64,000 bases of DNA from Anodontia alba (GCA_964016985.1 OZ024827.1:17055374-17119373); one strand, 5' to 3'; shown: positions 54,605-64,000, counted from the first letter of the stretch. A program made the numbers and translations. The notes: generated from the sequence alone by a model not told the origin.

Positions 54605-54881
54605 CATCACAAAAACATACCTATATAATTATGACCCCCTTAAACCCCACTTTTATATAGTAAAGCTGGGGTTTACAGGGGTATACGTTATTTTTCTTAT
54701 TTCTGCTCAAAAACATAGATTGTGGGTACTCGTTAGAACCGCCTCGTCGAGGCGGTTCTATCGAGTACACACAATCTATATTTTGAGCAGAAATATAAAA
54801 AATATCAGAGTTTTTATCTGAAAACTTTCAGTTTTTAGTGGTGAAATTTTCAATATATTTGAATAGGCATGTTTTCGTTTT
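54605..54881 (-). mobile_element. MITE family A, copy 14
   Basis: The inverted paralogue of copy 1 (747-1021): identical insertion point, flanked by AACCAGTTCC and GCGCATTCC. Confidence 0.92.
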
Positions 54882-55053
54882 GCGCATTCCTAAACGTCCT
54901 CAACCAGATGATCGGAATAGCAGACAAACCCCAACATAGACAAACTGGACAAAACATCAAAACTGCGTCGCACCGAGCAGCCACAGGTTTTTATTGGGAC
55001 GAGAAAAAAAAAAGCTGGCAGTTATTAAGAAAGTCTGTGTAAGCCTGAATTTT

Positions 55054-55342
55054 GCCGGCCTCGGTGGCTCAGATGGATGCGCGTCCGACTGGAGACCAGA
55101 AGGTCGCGGGTTCAACCCCTGCCAAGGTCGGCAACATTCTTCATGAAATAATTGCTACGGTCATTCCCTTCCGCTGATTCAAGAAGGGCAGTTGTCAGAT
55201 TCTGGCGAAATAATGTGCACAATACCGGTTAACCGCTTAGAGGACTAAGTCTGACCAGTAAACGTGTGGTTAGGTAAACTGACCGCGCTCGACATGACCC
55301 CATTGGGTTGACTGGGCCGTAAAACCTCAACACAAAACAAAG
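55054..55342 (+). mobile_element. tRNA-headed SINE (copy C)
   Basis: Head GCCGGCCTCGGTGGCTCAGA, B-box GGGTTCAACCCC, body with CCGCTGATTCAAGAAGGGCA, tail GGGCCGTAAAACCTCAACAC. Inverted paralogue of copy A. Confidence 0.82.
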
Positions 55343-56794
55343 CTGAGGACTTGACGTGTGCGCACCAACATTCATAGTGGTAAAATGGACGTCCTTTTTG
55401 TACATCTCCATGCTGCTTATCATGAATTCTGCTAATACAGAGACAAACCCAGGACCTAGCAAGTTGATGAACCCTTGCCAGATATGCGAGAAGGCAGTAT
55501 CTTGGAAACGAAGAGTTGCCTGCGATGATTGTCAGCAGTGGTATCACGTTTTGACTGCATGCACATCCACAGTGGAGTATGAGGCACTCAACTACATATC
55601 TTGGCAATGCGACAGATGTTGGATGTCAAACTTCTTCACCAGCCCCTTTGAATCTTATATCATGTATTCAGCAGAAAAATCTTCCACTATTTTGATCCAC
55701 CAGTTCAAGTAGGATCAGTAATCCAGGACCATCTATCACGTGCTCCTCATGTGTAACACAAACTGCAGTAACCAAGCCAAAGCGTTCAATTGCAAACTTG
55801 AAGATCTTGAATGTGAACGGCCAATCTGTGAAGAACAGAAAGGAAGAGATAGGGAATCTAATTGATTCAGCAGACCCAATTGTGATCACGGGGACTGAGA
55901 CCTGACTCAACAGTGGAATACACAGCTAGTAGAATACACAGCTCTGAGATATTCCCAGCAAACTATGACTTTATGAGACGTGACAGAGAAGACGGCTATA
56001 GAGGAGTGCTGTTAGTCATTCGAAAGGATTACATTTTCGAAAAGTTTGAAATACCTGTGAATTAGAATTGATAGTTATGAAACTGACCCTCGACATGAAC
56101 AAAACTCTTTTCTTAGGAGCTTTCTACCGCTCACCAAGTCATGACAGCCATACATGGAAAACATGTGTAGTACATTGGAGTTATTCATAGATTCAAGAAT
56201 GTTGTTATTTGGATAGGAAGCGACCATAATCTTCCCGACATCGATTGGAGCACAAAAACAGTTGATGGAAATCAGAACTCTCCCCACTGTAATTTGGAAC
56301 AGAAGGTCACATTCCCAACCAGGAAGGAAAGTATACTTGACCTATTTCTGACAAACAGTCCCTCATCAGTAAACAGGTGCACCAGTATCCCCGGTATCGG
56401 CGACCAGCGTTGTTGCCATAAGATCCAAACCAGTCAAAAAGAAGATATATCTATGGAAAATGGCTGACTTAATCAAGTTTAAAGAGGAGGCACTTACCTT
56501 CAAAAAGCATTTCTTAGAGAAACACTCCATCACGAATTCTGTTCAAGACATGTGGGATGACATAAAATCAATCCCAATGGGAGCCCTAGATGCATGTGTA
56601 CTAAGCAAGATATCCTCAACAAGAAACAACCAACCCTGGATTACCCGTGAATTAAAACAACTTACCCGAAGAAAGAAAATAGTCTTCAAGAAAGCTAAAA
56701 AGACACAGAAAGCCAAGGACACCATGCGCTATTAAAATCTGAAAAGAACCTCGGAGAAGACTTGTAAATCAGTCTACAATGTTTATTTGAACAA

Positions 56795-57079
56795 CATTAT
56801 TGCATAAAACGCAACGTCGCATGTTATTAACAGCCGTGCATTAACCGGCGAATTAGCAAGGCAATTCACGCGCTGTAAATACACGGCTACGCAACTTTCA
56901 ATATGCTCGTACCGGGGCCACAGATTTGCTGCCGTTACGAGATGTGTATTTTCTGACCCTAGAACCAGCATAGTCAATTGAAATTACGTTTGCGAGACAT
57001 CGGTGAAAAGGCGAAACAAAAATGTGCAAGAAATAACGCGAAATGTAGCAAATATATTCAGTTTGTATGCAATAATAGC
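56795..57079. other. Foreign sequence inserted in the LINE
   Basis: LINE frame VYNVYLNN stops here and resumes as FDPYIVDTDSSENPDKLW after 57268. The insert has more CG dinucleotides (AACGCAACGTCGC, GCTACGC, GCCGTTACG) than its surroundings. I do not recognise it. Confidence 0.55.
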
Positions 57080-57268
57080 GATCGAACATGGTTTTTCAAT
57101 GCATTAACATTCGCCAGGTCCCTTGGGAGGTGTTGAAAAACCGAGGCCGAAGGCCTGCATTAACATTCGCCAGGTCCCTTGGGAGGTGTTGAAAAACCGA
57201 AGGCCTCGGTTTTCAAAACCTCCCAAGGGACCTGGCGAATGTTAATGCATGAAAAACCATGTTTGATC
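57080..57268. mobile_element. Palindrome with an internally duplicated arm
   Basis: GATCGAACATGGTTTTTCAA to TGAAAAACCATGTTTGATC is a perfect-type foldback. The left arm block (GCATTAACATTCGCCAGGTC..GGTGTTGAAAAACCGA) occurs twice in tandem, the right arm only once. Confidence 0.85.
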
Positions 57269-58552
57269 CCTATATTGTGGATACCGACTCATCAGAAAAT
57301 CCCGACAAATTATGGAGCGTCATCAAAACAAAATGACACAAGAATGACACAACTGGAGTATCTCCAATTAAGTCGAAGAACGGAATCACATACTCTGACA
57401 GTACCATGAAAATAAACATCTTGAATTGTATCTGTCTTTGATAAGGATGAAAACACCTCATCTATACCAAACATGGGACGTAGTCCACGTTCCTCAGTAA
57501 ACCGTATCATTGTAACCGAGGATGGCGTATGCAAGCTATTTACCAGTCGTCAGGTGAACAAGGCCATGGGTCCAGATGTGCTACCAATCAGAATACTTAA
57601 GGAATTAGCAGAAGAGTTAACACTGTATTTACTGTTTCCTACCGAGCCTTTCTGGATCAAGGCATTACACCAAATGACTGTAAAAAATCAGTAGCCGTCG
57701 TTCCGATCTTCAAGAAAGGAGACAGAAACAGAGCTGAGATCTACAGACCAGTTTCTCTAAATTCTATTGCCTGCAAGGCTCTGGAGCATATTGTGTGTAG
57801 TAATATTCACTGACATTTGGAGGCCCATAGCATATTTGCAGATGTCCAACATGACTTTCGAAAACGACGGTCGTGTGAGACGCATTAGATACGTTTAATA
57901 TTTAGCCAAGACGGTCGACAGTAAAGGTCAGACTGACATCATCCTGCTTGACTGTTTCAAAACATTTGACAAAGTGCCACTCGGACGACTGCGCCATAAA
58001 CTCAAGTTTTACGGTATCAGAGGCAGCTTACACAGTTGGATCAGCAGCTTCCTTGGGGACAGATCACAGAAAGGTCATCTAAACATCAGCTCAAGTCCTT
58101 TCCGGAGTACCCTAAGACAGCGTTTTGGACCCATTGCTTTTCCTCCTGTTTATTAATGATATACCGGAGTATATATCGCCGGAATCAACAGCCAGACTAT
58201 TTGCAGATGGCTGTATAATGTTTAAAACTTTAAATACTTAATCTGATGCTTGCGACCCTCAACGCAACTTGAATAGACTTCAGCAATGGGATAAGAATTA
58301 GCTCATGGAATTTCATTTCCAGAAATGCCGAGTTCTTCATATTAATTCAAACCGAAAGCCATTCAACTCCTCATACACTATTTACGGCCAGACACTAGAA
58401 GAAGCCAATACTGCCAAATACCTGGAGGTGACTCTGCGGAGCAACCTGGACTGGAACCAGCACTTCAACGCTACAGGCAGAAAGGCGAACAATACCAGAG
58501 CGTTCATGCTGAGAAACTTTCAGCAGTGTCCCAAGAGGACAATGGAAAAGAG

Positions 58553-59028
58553 GGTAAGAGAAAAGTCCAGGGAATGCCAGTCACAAACCGCAGCCCTTCC
58601 CAGACACCAAGAGGAAGAGGAAACCGACAAAACAAAACAAGCACAAATCGTACAAACGTACGAAAAGCACTAAGATTAGCTCTCTCTTCCCCAAGCGAGA
58701 CAATCGCAATGCTAATAGGACTGAAAATCATAAGAACAAAATAACACAAAACTAAATAAAATAAATCGCCTCGTAGAATAAACCACAAAGCAACAAAGAT
58801 CAAGACCAACACCGGGACTACCGTCTTAGAACGGTCAGTAGAGTAAACCACGGGGGTGGTGTGTGTGTGTTGGAGGGGGGGGGGGGGGGGAGGGGCGGAG
58901 GTGTTAACGCACTTTTACAGCTAGCCAACTACCCTGGGTCCCGAAGCAACTCTTAATACAGAAATACAAAAAAATTCGGTTCGCATGAAGGCTCCCAACT
59001 CAGTCAATGCATCAAAGCGAAAAGAACT
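58553..59028 (-). mobile_element. PLE 3' UTR insertion splitting the LINE
   Basis: From GTAAGAGAAAAGTCCAGGG (PLE 3' end) to TCAATGCATCAAAGCGAAAA (5' truncation point). The paralogue at 8575-8600 reads AAGAGAACAAAGGAACTTTG with no insert, a clear empty site. A G-run is at 58876-58890. Confidence 0.9.
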
Positions 59029-59658
59029 TTGCTACAAGACACTGGTACGACCGATCTTGGAATATGCAAGTGTAATCTGGGACCCTTTCACAGAATACAA
59101 CATAATGAAACGTGAGGTTGTGCAGCGTAGAGCAGCTCGCATAGTCCTCTCAGACTATAGATTCACCAGCAGCGTCACGCCTGTGTAACAACAGCTACAG
59201 TGGCCCACCCTCCAAGAATGCAGAGCCGAGTTAAAGGTATTCCTGGTATACAGCATCGTCTATAACTTTGTTGACATCCCAGCAAGCCACCTGACACCAA
59301 CCATATCAGTGAGATGTCATAAAACGGGGTTTCTGGTACCCTATGCTAGATTTCTTGTCTACCAGAGATCCTTCTTTCCAAACACCATTAGAATATGAAA
59401 AAGCCATACCCAGCCAGTAATCAGTTGCCAAACCCTCGATAACTTCATGGGGGAAGTGCAGGCCATACCACTCCGCTAGACTCGTACTAGATGATTTGTA
59501 TCAGCAGCGCATATAGCCATTTTAGCCATCTCTTTCTTGTTGAATGTTCCTGCAGCACCTCTGTGCCAGTGCGACGTACAATATTCCTCTTGACGTGTCT
59601 GCACTTTAGTGGAAGAAGAAGTAATACATTAAAAATATTAAAAATATTAAGTAAAATA

Positions 59659-59990
59659 CAGTTGAGTCTCGTTATCTCGACCTCGCTTATCTCGAATAAC
59701 CGCTTATCTCGAAGTGAATGTCTGATTCCTGTTGTAACATGGCAATTTAACAACAGGTAACAAAATATTGTGGAAAAGAGGAGAAATTGCTCCTAAGGAG
59801 CAATTTCTCCTCTTTTCCACAATATTTTCAATATATCTCTAATTTCTGGAGTCAAACTACATATTCATCCGTTTGATGTGGTTGTTTGATTTATTTTTTC
59901 CTTAATTCTGCAAATCTGACTTGTCGACCTACGGATAGCTCGAAGTATTTCAGACAGTCCCTTGGACTTCGAGATAACGAGAGTTGACTG
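59659..59990. mobile_element. pogo/Tigger-like MITE
   Basis: 332 bp, ends CAGTTGAGTCTCGTTATCTC / complement of CAGTCAACTCTCGTTATCTC, TA on both sides, central palindrome GAGAAATTGCTCC / GGAGCAATTTCTC. Orthologous in position to 9265-9581. Confidence 0.9.
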
Positions 59991-60239
59991 TATTCTTTCT
60001 TACTTAAACCAGTGCAATTTTCAAGCAATATCGATAAAAGTCTAGAGAAGGCGCCATATGCACAAATACAAACATATTTTTTGTATATATACGTTTGTTT
60101 TTATTATTCTTTTACGTTTTTCATATTTAATTAGGGCTTCAGTAAGCAATGCCTTCTCAATAAAATATTGAAAATGGCAACGCGCATTAAAGTAATTTTG
60201 AAACCTTTAGATCCGAATAATTTCCCCGTTATTCATTGG

Positions 60240-60482
60240 ATTTTATTTTAATTTGCGTCAAAATGAATGGTTTCTGAAGGGCGCTCATTTCAGATACATT
60301 TTGATTTTGTTCTAATTTGCATCAAAATGAATGGTTTGTTAAGGACACTCCTTTCAGATACAATTTGATTTTGTTTTAATTTGCATCAAAATGAATGGTT
60401 TATGAAAGACACTCCTTTCAGATACAATTTGATTTTGTTTTAATTAGCATCAAAATGAATGGTTTATGAAGACACTCATTTC
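60240..60482. repeat. 63-bp tandem repeats
   Basis: About four units with TTTCAGATACAATTTGATTT; counterpart of 9828-10020. Confidence 0.85.
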
Positions 60483-60639
60483 ACCAAGGTTGCCTTTTCT
60501 TTTAATGCATAATTAATCAATAAAATCTGTAATTAAATAAAAATATTCACATAGTTCAGGTAAAACAGTGAACACTTAATTAGATTATATAAATTCCTCC
60601 CCTTTTTGGTTTCACCAAAACAAACTTCAGGCAGTGATA

Positions 60640-60752
60640 ATCACCTCATAATCACTTAGATAAGACCAGCCTTTCATTTGAGCCACCACTATCAGGGCTA
60701 TATATTGCGTGCAATCATCATGGACCACCCCAGCCACGAAGCAGAGAATATG
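60640..60752 (+). promoter_or_regulatory. Conserved block upstream of BigDef-2, candidate promoter
   Basis: Counterpart of 14983-15097: ATAATCACCTCATAATCACT, ACCACTATCAGGGCTATATA, TTGCGTGCAATCATCATGGA. It keeps a better TATA-like TATATA than the BigDef-1 copy. Function inferred from conservation. Confidence 0.4.
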
Positions 60753-60754
60753 TC

Positions 60755-60906
60755 TTTAAGGACACTCCTTTCAGATACAATTTGATTTTGTTTTAATTTG
60801 CATCAAAATGAATGGTTTGTGAAGACACTCATTTCAGATACAATTTGATTTTGTTTTAAATAGCATCAAAATGAATGGTTTATGAAGACACTAATTTCAG
60901 ATACAG
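60755..60906. repeat. 63-bp tandem repeats upstream of BigDef-2
   Basis: Two units plus a partial. No MITE is inserted here, unlike in BigDef-1. Confidence 0.85.
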
Positions 60907-61020
60907 TCTTCATCTATGTTGCCTTTCTTTTTAACAATTACATTTCAGGTCACCATCAGTTACAAATAAACACTTATTTAGAGTGTATTTTATTCATATT
61001 TTTCAGTATCCTCTATTACC

Positions 61021-61258
61021 ATGGACAGAAAACCTAGTTTTGCTTTATTCTTTATCCTGTTGCTGATTTCTCCATATCCGATCCTGGCAGCCGCTGTGGA
61101 GAAGGAAACCGCTAGAAAAAGAGACAAACGTGTAGCTTTTGCGCTGTCGTTGGGAGCTATAGCTGCTATTCCTTGGCTTAAGGCTGGCCTAGTGGCAGCA
61201 TCTGGCGCAGTAGCACTGGCGGTTGCAGCACGTGCAAGTGCGCGTGTAACAAGGGTGT
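61021..61258 (+). CDS. Big defensin (BigDef-2), coding exon 1, partial gene
   Basis: Residues 1-38 differ from BigDef-1 at only two positions (signal peptide FALFFILLLISPYPILA, propeptide ending RKRDKR). The hydrophobic mature domain (AFALSLGAIAAIPWLKAGLV and following, ending SARVTR) differs at about half its positions and is three codons longer. Start ACCATGG lies 14 bases after acceptor ATTTTTCAG (61006). The donor GTATCC at 61259 is in the same phase as in BigDef-1. Reading on past the donor gives a meaningless tail into a MITE, so splicing is required. No beta-defensin exon with the six-cysteine pattern appears in the remaining 2.7 kb. Given the 12-kb intron in BigDef-1 it may simply lie outside; it could also be lost. 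Confidence 0.85.
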
Positions 61259-61316
61259 GTATCCTTTTCAAGCGTGATTATATATACATGAACCTTCACC
61301 ACCCCGCTGGCGGCGG

Positions 61317-61480
61317 GAAACTGATTATATTTTTCTTATTATTTCCAGAAAATAGTCTTTGACATTTCATGCAAATTGTCTTCGTAGGAGACAATATGCA
61401 TGAAGTGTCGGTCTACTTTCCGGGTAAAAATAAGAAACAAAATATTTCGAAATGTCGTCTGCAGAAATTTTTACCCAAGC
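61317..61480. mobile_element. Palindromic MITE family C in BigDef-2 intron
   Basis: GACATTTCATGCAAATTGTC / GACAATATGCATGAAGTGTC arms, right end ATGTCGTCTGCAGAAATTTT. Same location as 16060-16238 in BigDef-1. The following 350 bp are also paralogous. Confidence 0.82.
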
Positions 61481-61907
61481 ATTCTACGCGTGAACTCTCT
61501 CCCTCTCTCTACTTTGATGGCAAAAGACCCCGGCCCCCCTCCCCCAACACACATACACCACCACCATCACTACAACCACCACGCCCACTGCCTTAGTCAT
61601 ACTGGGGAATTTCGGTGGGAATAATTTTGTAAAACGCTTTTAAAATCCTGTATTAGGGCGTTTACCCCGTGGCGGCCTGCTGAGCTTAATGTAGTTTATT
61701 AGGGTTTTCTGTTGCAAATTTTAATCGAGTCGTAATCTTTGTTTCTTCCTGATGTTTGGAAGTGTTTTATTTGGTTTTCTATGTCGAGCAACTCATGAGA
61801 AGGAATCGAACTTTTGTGTGTAGCTGGAACTGTATCACGAATAAGGGCAAGATTTGGCTCCAGTAGAACCAGATGTAAGCTTCGCATCCCACCATACACA
61901 TTCGAAC

Positions 61908-62179
61908 CATCATGAAAACACGCCTATATAATTTTGACCTCCTTAAACCCCACTTTTATATAGGAGTATACATTATTTTTCTTATTTTGCAAAAAAAACA
62001 AAAAAACAAAAAAACATAGATTGTGGGTACTCGTTAGAACCGCCGAGGCGGTTCTAACGAGTATTCAAAATCTATGTTTTGAGCAGAAATATGAAAAAAT
62101 ATTAGATTTTTTATCTAAAATTTTTCCTTTTTTGGATGTAAAATTTTCAATATATTTGAATAGGCGAGTTTTCGTAATG
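61908..62179 (-). mobile_element. MITE family A, copy 15
   Basis: Reverse copy, CATCATGAAAACACGCCTAT to GGCGAGTTTTCGTAATG. The hairpin loop is shortened (CGCCGAGGCGG). Confidence 0.9.
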
Positions 62180-62258
62180 CACATTCAAACGACCATTCCA
62201 AGGCGGTTTTTCTAATACAGTTAATTCTCATTTTTCTTTCTTCTTAGATATACGAGTA

Positions 62259-62370
62259 CCCAGTGGGGTGATGGCGTTTATACAAAGTCACATTAACGTC
62301 GATGCAACGTAATGACATCTCCCATCGACGTTAATGTGACGTTGTATAAACGTCATGTGCCGCCCCTGGG
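62259..62370. mobile_element. CCCAG-type palindromic MITE
   Basis: 112 bp flanked by TA. CCCAGTGGGGTGATGGCGTT.. pairs with ..AACGTCATGTGCCGCCCCTGGG, core ATTAACGTCGATG / CATCGACGTTAAT. 62371-62889 holds no recognised gene; the open frame at 62355-62546 overlaps this repeat. Confidence 0.8.
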
Positions 62371-62889
62371 TAGCTTCGAAACTTTGCAATTCTTCCTCAG
62401 GAACACACAGGGTCTCAAACTCACATAGCCACAAAAACAGTGAACACAAAATAAAGCGAAGTCGAAGAGAAGCCAATGGAAGCATGCTGCGACGTTTGCA
62501 AACCAAACGCATACGTTGTAAGAGGAAAGTTTCCCTTGTGGAATAGAAAGCGAGTATTGTAGATAGCGCGTATTGACATTAGGGGTGTTGCAAAATGTAG
62601 AAATTTAGAAATGTAGGAGTTTCTTCGCCTACGAGAAACTTCAACATTTTGCGTTGATGTCAACGCAGAACATAGAATTGTCCACAGTTTAGTTTTATTA
62701 ATAGCGTCAACTCAAAATGTAGAATTTTCTATATTTTGCGTTGACAGATAGGATAGTCACGTTTTAGTTTGACTATACTAAATAAATACTACTATCTACG
62801 AACATCAGTCATCTATATAATATTATTTTTTCTGTCATGAGATGATGGTCGGCGTAGTTTGCTAGTGCCACTTCTGTAGACTATTGACC

Positions 62890-63420
62890 CTCAACACAAG
62901 CCTAAAGTACATCCATAAGTTCTTTGTCATCTCTGTACCTTTTCAACACAGATGCTTTTTTCAGTTTTGGGAACAGATATTGGTCACCAGAGGCAAGTTC
63001 AGGTTAATAAGGTGGGTGTGGCAACACCTCGATCCCCATTACGAAAACACGCCTACTCAAATATACTGAAAATTTTACCACCAATAAAAAAAAAAAAATT
63101 TCAGATAAAAATTCTGATATTTTTCATATTTCTGCTTAAAACATAGATTGTGGTTACTCGTTAGAACCGCCTCGGTGAGGCGGTTCTAACGAGTACCCAC
63201 AATCTATGTTTTTGAGCAGAAATAAGAAAAATAATGTATACCCCTGTAAACCCCAGTTCTACTATTTAAAAGTGGGGTTTAAGCGTGTCAGCATTATATA
63301 GGCATGTTTTCGTGAAGCACATTCTTTGCAGCATCCATTGCAATTTGGTTGGTGTGACCTGGAGCATTGTCCTGTAACACAAAAGCACCTTATCTTGAAC
63401 TGACTAATGTACCCTTTTCA
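62890..63420 (-). pseudogene. mariner transposase fragment split by a MITE
   Basis: On the minus strand LQDNAPGHTNQIAMDAAKN (second catalytic aspartate) lies at 63400-63320 and GIEVLPHPPY followed by a degraded PEL/LFPKLKKASVLK (third aspartate region) at 63035-62930. MITE A16 sits between them. No terminal repeats are seen. A third mariner lineage in the window. Confidence 0.7.
63037..63316 (+). mobile_element. MITE family A, copy 16
   Basis: Forward copy, CATTACGAAAACACGCCTAC to ATAGGCATGTTTTCGTGA, inserted inside a mariner transposase remnant. Confidence 0.9.
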
Positions 63421-63436
63421 TAAACCATTATAGTCT

Positions 63437-63503
63437 GGAAACAGCGCAGACCCAAATCAGACGCCGCAAAACACGGCGTCGGATCAGGGTCTCCACTGTT
63501 TGC
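63437..63503. repeat. CAGTGTAGATC-type hairpin element
   Basis: GGAAACAGCGCAGACCCAAA with TCAGGGTCTCCACTGTTTGC, inner arms CAGACGCCG / CGGCGTCGG. Flank paralogous to 1797-1880. Confidence 0.8.
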
Positions 63504-63668
63504 AAATAGTTTAGCCATTTTTCTTTAGGAATATCTAAATTCGACTCTTCCAATATATATATATAGTTTTGGGGAATTTATTCTGTCTACAATGGATTAA
63601 GCTGTGGCATAATATACAGAATTTATTATTGTGAAATGTGGTGAATAATCCATATGGATTAAATATTT

Positions 63669-63947
63669 CATCACGAAAACATGCCTATATAATTTTGTCC
63701 CCCATAAACCCCACTTTTATATAGAAAACTGGGATTTATAGAGGTATACATTATTTTTCTTATTTTGATAAAAAAAACATAGATTGTGGGTACTCGTTAG
63801 AACTGCCTTGCCAAGGCGGTTCTAACGAGAACCCACAATCTATGTTTTGAGCAGAAATATGCAAAATATCAGAATTTTTATCTGGAAATTTCCTTTTTGC
63901 AGGTTGTAAAATTTTCAATATATTTAAATGAGCGTGTTTTCGTAATG
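63669..63947 (-). mobile_element. MITE family A, copy 17
   Basis: Reverse copy, CATCACGAAAACATGCCTAT to GAGCGTGTTTTCGTAATG. The hairpin loop TGCCTTGCCAAGGCGG has paired changes. Confidence 0.92.
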
Positions 63948-64000
63948 GCTGTCCTAAACAATGATGGCCGTAATCATCTAACAACCTTTTGTCCGTGAAG

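Larger units (their letters stand above)
53730..55345 (+). repeat. Segmental duplication unit, right copy (inner part inverted)
   Basis: 53730-54006 matches 1-306 directly. 54005-55345 matches 1713-306 in inverted orientation. The junction falls inside a SINE tail (TCAACCCAATGGG). It contains a hairpin (53764-53831), MITE A14 and SINE C. Confidence 0.88.
55410..59490 (+). pseudogene. LINE ORF2-like polyprotein remnant
   Basis: Begins NSANTETNPGP, then a PHD finger (CQICEKAVSWKRRVACDDC..WYH). The endonuclease start is LKILNVNGQSVKNRKEEIGN with IVITGTET. In the RT, NKAMGPDVLPIRILKELAEE, VPIFKKGDRNRAEIYRPVSL and LLDCFKTFDKVPLGRLRHKL (motif A) are readable. The FADD region is degraded to FADGCIMF near 58195-58220. 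C-terminal EYASVIWDPFTEYN and QRRAARIVLSDYR follow after the second insertion. Many stops and frameshifts; not functional. Such proteins nick chromosomal DNA and prime reverse transcription at the nick. Confidence 0.85.
55346..59510 (+). mobile_element. CR1/Jockey-type LINE, decayed, with two insertions
   Basis: Starts right after SINE C. In order: a PHD-like zinc finger, an apurinic endonuclease-like domain, reverse transcriptase, and a C-terminal region. Insertions interrupt it at 56795-57268 and 58553-59028. The distal part is paralogous to 8365-9163. No poly-A tail is seen; the exact 3' end is uncertain. Confidence 0.85.

Noticed and set aside
62460..62546. EACCDVCKP reading near the BigDef-2 downstream region as its missing cysteine exon
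   Set aside because: Only three clustered cysteines, no NRGWC-like block, and a stop just upstream without a good acceptor.

Overview
This is eukaryotic, repeat-saturated genomic DNA, most likely from a marine bivalve mollusc. Evidence: a big-defensin gene, several mariner copies, a Penelope-like retroelement, a CR1/Jockey-type LINE, tRNA-headed SINEs with a GGCCGTAAAACC tail, and dozens of palindromic non-autonomous elements, with no prokaryotic gene organisation. The organism call is inference; big defensins also occur in horseshoe crabs, amphioxus and brachiopods.

The only host genes I can support are two big-defensin paralogues on the + strand. BigDef-1 can be assembled completely. Coding exon 1 (15759-15987) encodes the signal peptide, a propeptide ending in a furin-type basic site, and the hydrophobic N-terminal domain. 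Coding exon 2 (28409-28533, too short for ordinary ORF calling) encodes the six-cysteine beta-defensin domain, a stop codon and a nearby AATAAA. The 12.4-kb intron between them is packed with transposons. BigDef-2 shows only coding exon 1 (61021-61258); its cysteine exon must lie beyond the window or be missing. The two exons have almost identical prepro regions but diverged mature domains, and both sit in a duplicated block (about 8.37-16.55 kb and 58.3-61.85 kb) that includes the 3' end of a LINE upstream.

Layout: 0-1.7 kb, a segment repeated at 53.7-55.3 kb with its inner 1.4 kb inverted there. 1.9-4.5 kb, two decayed mariners of different families. 4.8-8.4 kb, tandem arrays, including a triplicated hairpin and a 38-bp minisatellite. 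8.4-10 kb, LINE 3' end and a pogo/Tigger-like MITE. 10.2-14.7 kb, a minus-strand Penelope-like element with a 976-bp tandem 5' repeat (pLTR-like). 15-28.6 kb, BigDef-1. 28.7-33.3 kb, MITEs and a 1.36-kb element with 128-bp subrepeats. 33.7-45.7 kb, a foldback-type element (41.2-45.7 kb) made of roughly 350-bp subrepeats and a truncated inverted copy (33.7-36.5 kb). 46-48 kb, a putative DNA transposon with a Ulp1-like protease remnant. 49-52 kb, GATATC-centred arrays and microsatellites. 55.3-59.5 kb, a decayed LINE with two insertions. 59.6-64 kb, BigDef-2 and more MITEs.

The window thus reads as an immune-effector locus duplicated and remodelled by mobile DNA. Because the copies are paralogous, several insertions can be dated against an empty site inside the same window.
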